Below, one piece after another: positions 1 through 9,594 of a DNA stretch of 64,000 bases. Where the stretch lies: the NCBI GenBank assembly GCA_946221065.1, contig CAMIIO010000005.1, forward strand, positions 1 through 64,000. The letters are read 5' to 3'. This stretch comes from an uncultured Rothia sp. (GTDB taxonomy: Bacteria > Actinomycetota > Actinomycetes > Actinomycetales > Micrococcaceae). Under the pieces are notes generated by a model. It was not told the origin of the DNA and did not search any database. It worked only from the letters and a program-made list of their open reading frames with translations. Within the stretch, counting starts at the first letter, position 1; the number at the start of each line of letters is the position of its first letter. The position numbers and the translations under genes are program-made.

Positions 1-258
1 CTTTATGATTTATTTATAGGGATAAATCTACCGCTTAAATAACTGTTTCTAATGAAATGGATAAACCAGTATTCTTAGAAAGAATGTTAAAAAACCATCG
101 TACAAATGAGTGGAACAACAACCAATTCACCATGCTCATCGTAGTGCTGAACAAAAATTTCAGCCTAAACCATTCCGCAGATTTTCTGGCTTGTGCTTAG
201 AGAGCAAACCCGAAGCCCTCTATTCATGTCATGAAGAAACCCGAGTAGGCTTATACTT
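1..258. other. Intergenic region upstream of uvrB, no gene seen
   Basis: This AT-rich stretch carries no convincing reading frame on either strand. Just before uvrB there is a TAGGCT box at 246-251 followed by 7 nt and then the ATG, with no Shine-Dalgarno sequence, so uvrB may be transcribed as a leaderless message. No structured element was recognised in the rest. Confidence 0.5.
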
Positions 259-2412
259 ATGAGTCTTGCTAAGGAAATTAAGCGCGTTGTGGCACCCTTT
301 GAAGTTATCTCCGATTATACACCCGCAGGAGATCAGCCCAAAGCTATCGCCGAGTTGACCGAGCGCGTCAATAACGGTGAAAAAGATATTGTGCTCATGG
401 GAGCCACCGGCACTGGTAAATCGGCAACCTCCGCATGGCTGATTGAATCTGTCCAGCGGCCCACGCTGATTATGGTACAGAACAAAACTCTCGCCGCTCA
501 GCTAGCCAACGAGTTGCGAGAACTTTTACCGAATAACGCCGTCGAATATTTCGTCTCCTACTACGACTATTACCAGCCCGAAGCCTACGTTCCCCAGACC
601 GATACATTCATTGAAAAAGACTCCTCAATCAACGAGGAAGTGGAGCGACTGCGGCACTCCGCCACCAACTCGCTTCTGACTCGTCGCGACGTCGTGGTGG
701 TTTCCACCGTTTCGTGTATTTACGGTTTGGGAACGCCGGAAGAATACATCGAGCAGATGGTCACCCTGCGCCAGGGGGAGGAGCTGGATCGCGATCAGCT
801 TCTGCGTCAATTCGTGAACATGCAGTACGTGCGCAACGATACCGATTTTCACCGGGGTACCTTCCGTGTGCGTGGAGATACCGTGGAAATTATTCCGATG
901 TACGAGGAAAACGCGATTCGTATTGAGTTCTTTGGTGATGAGATCGAGGCGATTTATACGCTACATCCGCTCACCGGAAATATTATCCGTGAAGAAACCG
1001 AGATGTACGTGTTCCCGGCATCGCACTACGTTGCTGGTGCCGAGCGCATGGCCAAGGCAATTGGATCCATCGAGGATGAGCTACGCGAGCGCCTGGCAGA
1101 TCTGGAATCGCAGAATAAGTTGTTGGAGGCCCAGCGATTGCGCATGCGCACCCAATATGATCTGGAAATGATGGAGCAGATGGGATTCTGTAATGGTATT
1201 GAGAACTATTCGCGCCATATTGACGGACGCCCGGCAGGTTCTGCACCGCACTGTTTGATTGACTATTTCCCCGATGATTTCTTATTGATTGTGGACGAGT
1301 CTCACGTGACGATTCCGCAGATCGGTGCGATGTATGAGGGCGATATGAGCCGTAAGCGCACCCTGGTGGAGTTTGGTTTCCGTCTGCCTTCTGCGATGGA
1401 TAACCGTCCGCTGAAATGGGATGAGTTCTTAGAGCGTATTGGGCAAACCGTGTACCTTTCAGCAACACCGGGTAAGTATGAGCTCTCGCAAGCTGACGGG
1501 TACGTTGAGCAAATTATTCGTCCTACCGGTCTGATTGACCCGGAGATTATCGTCAAACCCACCAAGGGGCAGATTGATGATTTGCTCGAAGAAATCCGAG
1601 TGCGTGTGGATAAGAACGAACGCGTGCTGGTGACCACTTTAACCAAGCGCATGGCGGAGGATTTGACCGAGTACCTATCCCAGCACGGGGTGCGGGTGCA
1701 GTATTTGCATTCCGACGTCGATACTCTCAAGCGAATTGAACTGCTACGAGAGTTGCGGTTGGGCTCTTATGACGTGCTGGTGGGTATTAACCTGCTCCGG
1801 GAAGGACTGGACCTTCCCGAAGTATCTTTGGTGGCTATTCTTGACGCCGATAAGGAGGGCTTCTTACGCTCTACCACTTCGCTGATTCAGACCATTGGAC
1901 GCGCGGCACGAAACGTCTCCGGTCAGGTACACATGTATGCCGACCGCATTACTAATTCGATGCGGATTGCCATTGATGAGACGAACCGTCGTCGAGAAAT
2001 TCAGCAGGCATACAACAAGGAGCACGGTATTGACCCGCAGCCGCTGCGGAAGAAAATCGCCGACATCACCGATCAACTCGCTCAGGAACAGGAAGATACC
2101 GCCGAGCTGTTGGCTCAGCGTAAAGCGGCTAACGGCAAACTGGCTCCGGTGTCGCAGAAGAAGGGAACTGCCGGTTCGGCTCAGGCAACAGGTCAAGCAG
2201 CCGAGGTGTTAGCTAGGGCAGAAGCGCGTGTACGCGCCGATGGTTTAGCGGCTGCTCCTGCCGAGGACCTCATGGATCTGATTGAAGAGATGACGGCGCA
2301 GATGATGCAGGCAGCAGAAGAACTCAAGTTCGAGCTTGCCGGGCGTTTACGCGATGAGATTGCCGATCTGAAAAAAGAACTACGGCAGATGCAACAGGCT
2401 GGGCACGCCTAA
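259..2412 (+). CDS. uvrB: Excinuclease ABC subunit B (UvrB)
   Basis: UvrB is the damage-verifying helicase-like subunit of nucleotide excision repair; it is loaded by UvrA and recruits UvrC. The 717-residue protein has the Walker A GATGTGKS near residue 50, the YYDYYQPEAYVP hairpin motif near residue 100 that inserts into DNA, helicase motifs such as VDESH and the QTIGRAARN motif VI, and a C-terminal UVR motif (about 675-710) that contacts UvrC. Length is normal for actinobacteria. The start at 259 fits the family N-terminus; there is no Shine-Dalgarno and a TANNNT box lies 7 nt upstream, suggesting leaderless initiation. uvrA and uvrC lie 14-18 kb downstream on the same strand. Confidence 0.98.
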   Translation: MSLAKEIKRVVAPFEVISDYTPAGDQPKAIAELTERVNNGEKDIVLMGATGTGKSATSAWLIESVQRPTLIMVQNKTLAAQLANELRELLPNNAVEYFVSYYDYYQPEAYVPQTDTFIEKDSSINEEVERLRHSATNSLLTRRDVVVVSTVSCIYGLGTPEEYIEQMVTLRQGEELDRDQLLRQFVNMQYVRNDTDFHRGTFRVRGDTVEIIPMYEENAIRIEFFGDEIEAIYTLHPLTGNIIREETEMYVFPASHYVAGAERMAKAIGSIEDELRERLADLESQNKLLEAQRLRMRTQYDLEMMEQMGFCNGIENYSRHIDGRPAGSAPHCLIDYFPDDFLLIVDESHVTIPQIGAMYEGDMSRKRTLVEFGFRLPSAMDNRPLKWDEFLERIGQTVYLSATPGKYELSQADGYVEQIIRPTGLIDPEIIVKPTKGQIDDLLEEIRVRVDKNERVLVTTLTKRMAEDLTEYLSQHGVRVQYLHSDVDTLKRIELLRELRLGSYDVLVGINLLREGLDLPEVSLVAILDADKEGFLRSTTSLIQTIGRAARNVSGQVHMYADRITNSMRIAIDETNRRREIQQAYNKEHGIDPQPLRKKIADITDQLAQEQEDTAELLAQRKAANGKLAPVSQKKGTAGSAQATGQAAEVLARAEARVRADGLAAAPAEDLMDLIEEMTAQMMQAAEELKFELAGRLRDEIADLKKELRQMQQAGHA

Positions 2413-2443
2413 CATAGGCTCTGGCAGCAAAAGATAGTGACGG

Positions 2444-2473
2444 GGTGAAGATCTGTGAGAGCAGACCTTCACC
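2444..2473 (+). terminator. Hairpin after uvrB, weak terminator candidate
   Basis: The arms GGTGAAGATCTG and CAGACCTTCACC pair with one mismatch around a short loop about 30 nt past the uvrB stop. There is no T-run after it, so an intrinsic terminator is only possible. Confidence 0.3.
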
Positions 2474-2791
2474 TCACCTCACCACACCGGCACCCGTTGA
2501 TAGCCGCCACACTTCGCCAGCAGAAAAAACCATCAAGACGGAATGCGCACCAACCCCTTAGAGGATAATAATTTACCCGTAAAGTAAATTTGTCCACAAA
2601 AGAAAGCAAAACTCCCATAAAACTCGCCATCATCGGCACTACCGTAAAACAACACCCCACCTGCCACCAACTAACTAGCACAAAGACAGAGGGGGGGCAC
2701 CCCCCACTTCGTGGCAATCCACCCCAAACTCAAGCCACCCCAAGTGACCGGCAACAAAAAACTCCCCAACCAACGAAAAAATCAGCTAAAG

Positions 2792-2929
2792 TAAATACTC
2801 GAGCAAGGGAGTATCCCACAAATTCTTATCTCGTCAACACGTTGATCAAAGACGCTCAACCGGGACAAGAAACCTGCACCAACAGGTGGGAGAGACTTGT
2901 GGTATTTGGCAAACCCAACCACAAGAAAG
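2792..2929 (+). promoter_or_regulatory. yybP-ykoY (Mn2+) riboswitch of terC with expression platform
   Basis: The leader shows the hallmarks of the yybP-ykoY manganese riboswitch: AGGGAGTATCCC (2807-2816 region), CGTCAACACG (2832-2841), CTCAACCGGG (2845-2854) and a 3' GGTGGGAGAGACTT (2885-2898). The outer stem can form between AAATAC...CAAG (2793-2807) and CTTG...GTATTT (2896-2907). A competing perfect 8-bp hairpin, CTTGTGGT (2896-2903) with ACCACAAG (2918-2925), uses the 3' side of that outer stem and covers the start of the AAGAAAG ribosome site (2923-2929). This is what one expects of a translational ON switch: ligand holds the outer stem and frees the ribosome site. The family is known to sense Mn2+ and to control TerC and P-type metal exporters; the switching model is inference. 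Confidence 0.78.
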
Positions 2930-2935
2930 ACTCCC

Positions 2936-4132
2936 ATGCACATCACCGGACTCCAATGGGCCGTCACCCTAGTATTCATCCTAGGACTACTCGCCTACGA
3001 CTTCATCTTCCACGTACGCAAAGCCCACGAACCCACCATCAAAGAAGCAGCCATCTGGTCAGCCGTCTACGTAGGAATCGCCCTCCTCTTCGGCCTCGTC
3101 ATCCTCTGGTGGGACGGCCCCCAATACGGCGCAGAATACTACGGCGGATACATCACCGAAAAAGCACTCAGCGTCGATAACCTCTTCGTCTTCCTCATCA
3201 TCATGAGCTCCTTCAAAGTCCCCCGCGAAGACCAACAAAAAGTACTCCTCTTCGGCATCGTCTTCGCACTCATCGCACGCACCGCCTTCATCTTCATCGG
3301 CGCCGCAGCCATCGAACGCTGGAGCTGGGTCTTCTACATCTTCGGCCTCATCCTCATCTGGACCGCCGGAAACCTCATCAAAGGCGAAGTCACCGAAACA
3401 CCCGAAGAAGACGAAGCGAACAACATCGTCGTCCGCCTAGCAAAAAAAATCTTCCACACCACCGACTACTACGACGGCGACAAACTCTTCACCATCGAAA
3501 ACGGCAAACGCGCCCTCACCCCCATGCTCCTCGTCATGGTAGCCATCGGCGGAACCGACCTCCTCTTCGCCCTCGACTCCATCCCTGCCATCTTCGGACT
3601 CACCCAAGAACCCTACATCGTCTTCACCGCCACAGCATTCTCCCTCATGGGCCTGCGCCAACTCTACTTCCTCATCGACGGACTACTAGACCGCCTCATC
3701 TACCTCTCCTGGGGCCTGTCCATCATCCTCATGTTCATCGGCGTCAAACTCCTCCTCCACGCCCTGCACGAAAACACCCTCCCCTTCATCAACAACGGAC
3801 AACCCGTCCACGTCGTCGAAGTCACCATCGGCGTCTCACTAGCCGTCATCATCGGCGTCCTCTTCATCACCGTTCTCGCATCCCTCTTCAGCCCCAAAGG
3901 ACGCGCCCTAGCAACCATCACCAAAGTCCAAACACTCGCCGAAGAATACCTCAACCTCCCCGCCAACGCCTCCGAGGAAAAACGCCAAAAAATCCAACAA
4001 CAACTCGACGACGCCACCGCCAAATCACGCGAAATTCCCCAAAAATACCGCGAGACACTCATCGAGTCAGAGAACGACTACCAAGATTTGGTAGCCCGCG
4101 CTCGCGGAGCGCACCAGGAGCGTAGCCACTAG
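2936..4132 (+). CDS. TerC family integral membrane metal transporter
   Basis: This is a 398-residue TerC/Alx-type protein with about seven to nine hydrophobic segments; the family is linked to tellurium resistance and, better supported, to manganese export. Conserved family stretches are visible: SVDNLFVFLIIMSSF (first third) and GGTDLLFALDSIPAIFG with the acidic residues expected to bind metal within the membrane. The ATG at 2936 was chosen because it follows AGAAAG by 6 nt and because in-frame TTG at 2897 lies inside the riboswitch aptamer. Codons end almost only in C or A until about 4070, where composition returns to the local average. The upstream Mn2+-type riboswitch supports a manganese role. 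Confidence 0.93.
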   Translation: MHITGLQWAVTLVFILGLLAYDFIFHVRKAHEPTIKEAAIWSAVYVGIALLFGLVILWWDGPQYGAEYYGGYITEKALSVDNLFVFLIIMSSFKVPREDQQKVLLFGIVFALIARTAFIFIGAAAIERWSWVFYIFGLILIWTAGNLIKGEVTETPEEDEANNIVVRLAKKIFHTTDYYDGDKLFTIENGKRALTPMLLVMVAIGGTDLLFALDSIPAIFGLTQEPYIVFTATAFSLMGLRQLYFLIDGLLDRLIYLSWGLSIILMFIGVKLLLHALHENTLPFINNGQPVHVVEVTIGVSLAVIIGVLFITVLASLFSPKGRALATITKVQTLAEEYLNLPANASEEKRQKIQQQLDDATAKSREIPQKYRETLIESENDYQDLVARARGAHQERSH

Positions 4133-4159
4133 GCGTTTTGGTGTCACCTTAAAATAGCT

Positions 4160-4203
4160 AAAGCCCCGGTTTCTCCTCATGCGAGAAGAAACCGGGGCTT
4201 TAG
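4160..4203. terminator. Bidirectional terminator between terC and the beta-helix gene
   Basis: A long GC-rich hairpin pairs AAAGCCCCGGTTTCT with AGAAACCGGGGCTTT, with A and T flanks suited to both directions. It separates two convergent genes. Confidence 0.9.
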
Positions 4204-4221
4204 CGTTATTAGTGAGAGCTA

Positions 4222-5436
4222 CTATTTTGGGTCAGATTCAATGACCGTCTTTTGGCCCTGTTGCAGGTCACCGGTTTTGGCGGCGTCCTTGGTGTTGGCA
4301 TAGGCGGAGCCAATGAGAGTGACTTCCTTGTTGTTCTCTGCCACCCAGAACCCTGTTTCCTGCCCTGGTTGATTCTTGACCCGGTTGAAGGACTGGCAAC
4401 CAATGAGTTGGACTCCTCTGGCTCCGGCAGTAATGTGAAAACCGTGTGCCTCCGAGGGGTTAGCTTTGCCCGAGATGTTCTGCGCGTAACCATTAGAATC
4501 AGCTACACAATTCACCAGGGAATTATTGGGGTATTCCACCACAAAACCGTGCCCACCGTTGTCTTGGGCATCGCACTGGGTGAAGGTATTGCGGGTGCCT
4601 TTAATGTAGTAACCGCCGCCGGCCTTTACCGTTTCGCTAAATTCCAGGGCACGTTTTGAGTACCAGGTTTTTACTTGTGAGAAGGAACAATTTGCCGAGT
4701 ATACCTCCACAGTGGCGCAGTCGAGTCTGGCTAGATTAGCGGAGGATAGATCGACCATCGAAAAGCTGTTATCGGCTCCACCGCCGTTGCCGTCTATCTC
4801 GCCTAGCTGAAGAGCTGTCCGTAAAAAGCGGCGGCCTCGAATATTGTTGACCGTACACCCCTGATCGTCCTGGCCTTTAAGGATGATCCCCATATCTAAA
4901 TCCCAGAGGGTGATGTTAGAGATCCGGTGTGCGGCGTCGGGGTCTGCAGGTTTGTCTCCGTTAAACGTGTTAAATAGGAGTCCTACCGTGTTGGGAATAG
5001 GGTCGGTATGTTGTAGGGGATCTTCACCAGGTTTAATACTAAAATCATGCAAACCTACTCGATATACGGGGTCTTTAGAGGGCTTTTGGTGAGTGCCTAT
5101 CCGAAAAACTCCGGCGAGTTCTTTCCATTCACCTATCGGGCGGAATTGTGTTGCCTCGCCCAGCCCTAAGATATTTACCTGGTTTTTTAGTTCGATACCG
5201 GATGAATCTACCGCATAGATGCCCGGCGGGAAGATGAGGGTTCCGCCGCCTTTCTGCGCTAGCTGATTAATCAGTTCATTGGTTTTTTTGTTAATCGGGT
5301 CTTCGCCCGGGGTGATACCGTGATCGGTCACAATGAGCATCCGCGAGTCATCTGCTGCTTCGGCAGAGCACCCCGTCATTGAGGCGGCCAGCACTCCCAG
5401 TGCTGTTCCCCCTAGAAATTGTGCGCGTGAGACCAT
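4222..5436 (-). CDS. Secreted lipoprotein with right-handed parallel beta-helix fold
   Basis: The 404-residue product begins VSRAQFLGGTALGVLAASM and then T-G-C, a lipoprotein-type signal with the likely lipidated Cys at about residue 23, so it should be anchored outside the membrane. A pectate-lyase-3-like start (FPPGIYAV followed by GIELKNQVNILGLG) leads into repeated short strands rich in N, G and C such as NCSFSQVKTWYSK, NTFTQCDAQDNGGHGF and NSLVNCVADSNGY, which is the PbH1 beta-helix pattern. I chose the ATG at 5436 because GGGGAGGAAA lies 8 nt before it; an ATG ten codons further out lacks this. The family includes polysaccharide lyases and glycan-binding proteins; no catalytic residues could be assigned, so substrate is unknown. 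Confidence 0.82.
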   Translation of the reverse strand: MVSRAQFLGGTALGVLAASMTGCSAEAADDSRMLIVTDHGITPGEDPINKKTNELINQLAQKGGGTLIFPPGIYAVDSSGIELKNQVNILGLGEATQFRPIGEWKELAGVFRIGTHQKPSKDPVYRVGLHDFSIKPGEDPLQHTDPIPNTVGLLFNTFNGDKPADPDAAHRISNITLWDLDMGIILKGQDDQGCTVNNIRGRRFLRTALQLGEIDGNGGGADNSFSMVDLSSANLARLDCATVEVYSANCSFSQVKTWYSKRALEFSETVKAGGGYYIKGTRNTFTQCDAQDNGGHGFVVEYPNNSLVNCVADSNGYAQNISGKANPSEAHGFHITAGARGVQLIGCQSFNRVKNQPGQETGFWVAENNKEVTLIGSAYANTKDAAKTGDLQQGQKTVIESDPK

Positions 5437-5540
5437 AAAGATTTTCCTCCCCAAAGGAATTTTCAAAAGAATTTGAGCGATAAGAATTTGAGTTTATCGT
5501 GTGGGACTGAACGTTGCCGAATGCTCTTCTGCTGGGTGGT

Positions 5541-6929
5541 TCAGTTGGCTAGTAGATTCGTCAAATGCCTTAGAATCAGCGTACCGTCTACTCCTAGTCC
5601 GTCGTGGTGGTGTGTGGGTGAGGACCATACGTGCACATTTCCCACATGTGCTGCGGTTTTCATGGAGTGTTCATAGTCCACAAAAATATCCGGCTCATAG
5701 GCTGCCGCCGCAACGGGCACGTCATTGCGTGCTAGTTGTTCGTGGTCGTAGAGTCTGCCCCAGTCTTTCTTTTCAGCGAGCGCATGCGCTAGGTCATGGA
5801 GGGGAGCAAGTGCCGGGTCTTCGGTAAAGAACCAGGGGAAGATATGTTCTCCGGTAAAGAGTGGTGTTTGTGCGGTGGGGGAGAATTCGGGGAATTCTTG
5901 GGCTATGCGTGCTGCGGACCAGTTTGTTGGTGCCGGTGAGGGGGAGTCGCTGCCAGTGGGGCCGTCGGCATAGATTGACTCGTGGAGCAGAGCGTAGAGT
6001 GGATTGGGTGCGTATGAAACCACGTGGTTGATCGAGTCTAAGAACCGTGCCGAGAGATGATTCTTGCCTTCTGCGAAGGCGGATTCCAGCACATAGTGTA
6101 GGCCGTGAACCCGCCCGTTACCGCCTAGATAGTGGCCGAGCATTTGAAAGCGGTGATCGGTGAGTTGTTCACCGGTGGGTAGGTGTACGGTGTTTTCGCG
6201 CAGGAAGTTGGCAATGGTGCCGGCGTGTTCGCGGTCTTCGGGGTACCAGGAGTAGTACTGTTCGTTGCGTTCTTTGGTGCGGGTGTAGGTGTGGCGGTAG
6301 ACGTCGTCGATGTGGGCGCGGATGGGTGCGAGTCCGGCGGTAATACGGCAGTTGGTGAGGGCCTCGGGTGCGAAGGAGAGGTAGGAGAGGGTGAGGAATC
6401 CGCCAAAGCTTTGCCCGAGGGTGCTCCAGCGCTGGTTGGTTTGCCCTGCTAAGAGTAGGATGCGGATGGCTTCGGCGTCGGCGATGATGGAGTCGGCGCG
6501 GAATAGTTCGAGGTAGTCTATTTGTTCTTTGAGGGTGCCGAGGGTGCCGATGACAGAGTGGGTGAGTGGGGTGGAGTTGCCGGTGCCGCGTTGGTCGAGC
6601 AGGATGACGCGGTGGGTTGTGGAGATTTCGGCTATCCAGCCGGATTCGGTGGCCGGACGAGGAGACGCGCCCCCTGGTCCGCCTTGGAGATAGAGCAGGT
6701 AGGGGCGCTGTTCAGCTGGGGTAGTGAGGTGTGCGGCAGTGTTGATGACTTCGCGGGCGAATACGGTGATGCTGTGCCGGGCGTATCTGTGCTGTTGGGC
6801 GGCGTCGTCCCCGTGGCTGAATTTTAGTCCGTGGGTTGCCGGAAGTGTGAACCAGTGGTCGATTAGTTGCAGGTTGTCGATGGTGTGGGTTGCACCGATG
6901 CGGTGGGCCGGTTGAGGCAGGGCGGGCAT
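5541..6929 (-). CDS. Alpha/beta hydrolase, proline iminopeptidase-like (S33)
   Basis: This 462-residue enzyme carries the GGPGGASP oxyanion motif, LDQRGTGNST, and the nucleophile elbow GQSFGG (catalytic Ser), all typical of peptidase family S33, which removes N-terminal proline from small peptides. A histidine cluster near the C-terminus (THHHDGLGVDG) probably supplies the catalytic His. No signal peptide is visible, so it should be cytosolic. The ATG at 6929 is preceded by AAGGACTCCTC; in-frame starts further out would overlap nothing but lack a ribosome site. It lies 58 nt after the helicase gene on the same strand and may share its message. Confidence 0.88.
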   Translation of the reverse strand: MPALPQPAHRIGATHTIDNLQLIDHWFTLPATHGLKFSHGDDAAQQHRYARHSITVFAREVINTAAHLTTPAEQRPYLLYLQGGPGGASPRPATESGWIAEISTTHRVILLDQRGTGNSTPLTHSVIGTLGTLKEQIDYLELFRADSIIADAEAIRILLLAGQTNQRWSTLGQSFGGFLTLSYLSFAPEALTNCRITAGLAPIRAHIDDVYRHTYTRTKERNEQYYSWYPEDREHAGTIANFLRENTVHLPTGEQLTDHRFQMLGHYLGGNGRVHGLHYVLESAFAEGKNHLSARFLDSINHVVSYAPNPLYALLHESIYADGPTGSDSPSPAPTNWSAARIAQEFPEFSPTAQTPLFTGEHIFPWFFTEDPALAPLHDLAHALAEKKDWGRLYDHEQLARNDVPVAAAAYEPDIFVDYEHSMKTAAHVGNVHVWSSPTHHHDGLGVDGTLILRHLTNLLAN

Positions 6930-6987
6930 GAGGAGTCCTTGCAGTGTTTTCTGAAAATGGAGTGTGGATGGGGCAGAGAATTTTAGG

Positions 6988-9594
6988 CTATGCCCCGGAA
7001 ACATCAATCATGCGGATGACGGGTGTGCCGGTGTCGTTGGAGGCAGCGAGATCTACTTCGGCGGTCATTGCCCAGTCGTGGTTGTCTTCGGGGTCGGAGA
7101 GGATCTGGCGGAGTTTCCAGATTCCGGGGTGGGCTTTTTCGTCGTCGTCGATGATGAGCATGTGCGGTGAGCGTGCTTGGGCGTCGGTGAAGAGGTCGTC
7201 GTAGTCTTCAAAGTAGTCGTCCATGGCATCTGCCCAGCGGTCCTCATCCCAGTCGGTTCCGGCATCGAGAGTCCCGAGTTGGCGCTCTTTTTCGTTGGCG
7301 AAGAGTTCCACGCGGTAGAACATGGCGTTGCGGACCATGACTTTGAAGGCGCGCGGGTTATCGGTGATGGCGGGGACGGTTTCTTCGACGAGGTTTTCGA
7401 GGGTGTCTTCGCGGATGAAGGCGTTATCGTCCCCGGCGAGCATCCGTTCCCATTCGTCCACGAGGGAGGAGTCGGTTTGGCGGATGACTTCTCCGAGCCA
7501 TTCGATGATGTCGGTGAGTTCATCGCTCAACGCAGAAAGCGGCACGGTTTGCCGTAGCGCCTTGTAGGCGTCGGAGAGGTAGCGTAGTAGTACGCCTTCG
7601 GAGCGGTCGAGGTTGTAGTACTGCACGTAGGAGCCAAAGTCCATGGCGCGTTCAAACATATCGCGCACGATGGATTTGGGGGCGAGTTCAAATTCGCTCA
7701 TCCAGGGTGCGCCGGCGCGGTAGGTGTCGAAGGCTTGCTCCAGGAGTTCTTCGAGGGGCTTAGGATAGGTGATGTTGTCGAGCTCGTTCATGCGCTCGTT
7801 GTAGTCCATGCCTTCTGCCTTCATCTCGGCGAGGGCTTCATATTTGGTCTTTTTCTCCTGCATGGTCAGTACCTGGCGCGGGTTTTCCAGGGTGGCTTCG
7901 ATGATGGAGACGGCATCGAGCGCATAGGTTTGAGATTCTTTGTCGAGCAGCGTGAGCGAGGCGAGGGCAAAGGGGGAGAGGGGTTGGTTGAGGGCAAAGT
8001 TTTCTTGCAGTTGCACGGTCAGTCGCACCGTTCTGCCGAATTCATCGGGGGTGTCGAATTTTTCGACGACGCCGCCGGTGAGTAGCTCGCGGTAAATGCC
8101 GAGGGCTTTGCGCATGAGCTGACGCTGTTTGATGTTCGGTTCGTGGTTTGCGGTAAGAAAGTGCTTGACCACGGTGAAGGGATCTTGTTCGCGCTGGAGG
8201 ATGTTGAGCAGCATGGAGTGGGTGATGTCGAAGGAGCCGGTGAGGGGTTCGGGGGTTGCTGCTACGAGCTGGTCGAAGGTTTTTTCGCTCCAGGCAACGA
8301 ATCCCTGGGGTGGTTTCTTTTTCTTGCCGCGGAGGGATTGGTTGATTTTCTTTTCATCGCCGTTGAATTTTTCGTGGGCTTTGGCCAGTAGGCGCTGGTT
8401 TTCGATGTCGTGTTCTGGGGCTTGGACGACGACGGTGCCGGCGGTGTCGAACCCTGCTCGTCCTGCTCGTCCTGCGATTTGGTGAAATTCTCGGGCTTTG
8501 AGGCGCCGGGTGCGTTGCCCGTCGTATTTGGATAAGGCGGTGATGAGCACGGTGCGGATGGGCACGTTGATGCCGACGCCGAGGGTGTCGGTGCCGCAGA
8601 TGACTTTTAGTAGGCCTTCTTGGGCGAGTTGTTCAACGAGCCGGCGGTATTTGGGGAGCATTCCGGCGTGGTGCACGCCGATACCGTTTTTGATGTAGCG
8701 CTGCAGGGTTTTGCCGAATCCTGCGGAGAAGCGGAATCCTGTGGTGAGCTCGTTGATGCGTTCCTTGTCTTCTTTGCTGGCGATGTTCACGCTCATGAGG
8801 GCCTGGGCGGCGTCGATGGCTTGGAGCTGGGAGAAGTGGACGATGTAGACGGGGGTTTGCCTGGTGGAGACGAGTTCTTCCACAGTTTCTTGGACGGTGT
8901 TCGTGGAGTAGTAGTAGTGCAGGGGGATGGGGCGGGTGGCGCTGGTGACGAGGGTGGTGGGGCGTCCGGTGAGTTTGGTGAGTTCGCGTTCGAAGCGGGT
9001 GGTGTCGCCGAGGGTGGCGCTCATGAGTAGAAACTGTGCCTGGGGCAGGTCAAGTAGGGGAGCCTGCCATGCCCAGCCTCGTTGGGGGTCGGAGTAGAAG
9101 TGGAATTCGTCCATGATCACCTGGCATAGATCCGCCGTGGGTCCTTCGCGCAGGACGATGTTAGCGAGGATTTCTGCGGTGCAACAGATAATGGGCGCGC
9201 CGGCGTTGATGGAGGAGTCCCCGGTGATCATTCCGACGTTCTCGGCACCGAAAATTTCCACGAGGTCGAAAAATTTTTCGCTCACCAGCGCTTTGATGGG
9301 CGCGGTGTAGTAGGAGCGTTGCCCTGTGGCGAGGGAGGCGAAGTGCGCGGCGACGGCAACGGTGGATTTACCGGATCCGGTAGGTGTTGCCAGGATGACG
9401 TTTGCTCCGCCGGCTATCTCGAGTACCGCTTCGTCTTGGGCAGGATAGAGTTCCATCTCGCGTTGTGCGATCCAGGCGAGGAAGGCTTCGTAGATTTCGT
9501 CGGCGCTGAGCGGGTTGGAAGCGAAGTCGCCACGGAAGTAGTGGTTGCTGGTTTCGGCGAGCTTGGGGTCGAGGTACTCGAGAATTTTTTTCAT
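6988..9594 (-). CDS. DEAD/DEAH-box helicase with DUF3516 C-terminal region
   Basis: An 868-residue superfamily 2 helicase of the Ski2-like kind found widely in actinobacteria. Visible motifs are Walker A ATPTGSGKSTVA (about residue 72), motif II MDEFH (about 167), motif III MSATL, and motif VI HQIAGRAGRAG (about 365). The last 450 residues match no catalytic helicase motif and correspond to the DUF3516 region. Such proteins are presumed RNA or DNA unwinding enzymes; the substrate is not established. The ATG at 9594 fits the family start although only a weak AGAG site precedes it. It is the first gene of a probable two-gene unit with the downstream hydrolase. Confidence 0.92.
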   Translation of the reverse strand: MKKILEYLDPKLAETSNHYFRGDFASNPLSADEIYEAFLAWIAQREMELYPAQDEAVLEIAGGANVILATPTGSGKSTVAVAAHFASLATGQRSYYTAPIKALVSEKFFDLVEIFGAENVGMITGDSSINAGAPIICCTAEILANIVLREGPTADLCQVIMDEFHFYSDPQRGWAWQAPLLDLPQAQFLLMSATLGDTTRFERELTKLTGRPTTLVTSATRPIPLHYYYSTNTVQETVEELVSTRQTPVYIVHFSQLQAIDAAQALMSVNIASKEDKERINELTTGFRFSAGFGKTLQRYIKNGIGVHHAGMLPKYRRLVEQLAQEGLLKVICGTDTLGVGINVPIRTVLITALSKYDGQRTRRLKAREFHQIAGRAGRAGFDTAGTVVVQAPEHDIENQRLLAKAHEKFNGDEKKINQSLRGKKKKPPQGFVAWSEKTFDQLVAATPEPLTGSFDITHSMLLNILQREQDPFTVVKHFLTANHEPNIKQRQLMRKALGIYRELLTGGVVEKFDTPDEFGRTVRLTVQLQENFALNQPLSPFALASLTLLDKESQTYALDAVSIIEATLENPRQVLTMQEKKTKYEALAEMKAEGMDYNERMNELDNITYPKPLEELLEQAFDTYRAGAPWMSEFELAPKSIVRDMFERAMDFGSYVQYYNLDRSEGVLLRYLSDAYKALRQTVPLSALSDELTDIIEWLGEVIRQTDSSLVDEWERMLAGDDNAFIREDTLENLVEETVPAITDNPRAFKVMVRNAMFYRVELFANEKERQLGTLDAGTDWDEDRWADAMDDYFEDYDDLFTDAQARSPHMLIIDDDEKAHPGIWKLRQILSDPEDNHDWAMTAEVDLAASNDTGTPVIRMIDVSGA

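Noticed and set aside
2689..2705. GGGGGGG-CA-CCCCCC run as a terminator
   Set aside because: The spacer is too short for a stable full stem and no T-run follows on either strand.
2590..3180. Pro/Thr-rich 196-codon frame upstream of and inside terC
   Set aside because: It arises from the C/A-rich composition, overlaps the riboswitch aptamer and the start of terC in another frame, and has no family-like content.
6125..6452. Long open frames on both strands inside the S33 hydrolase gene
   Set aside because: They are shadows of a well-supported enzyme with its nucleophile elbow encoded here; Gly/Val-rich content reflects composition.
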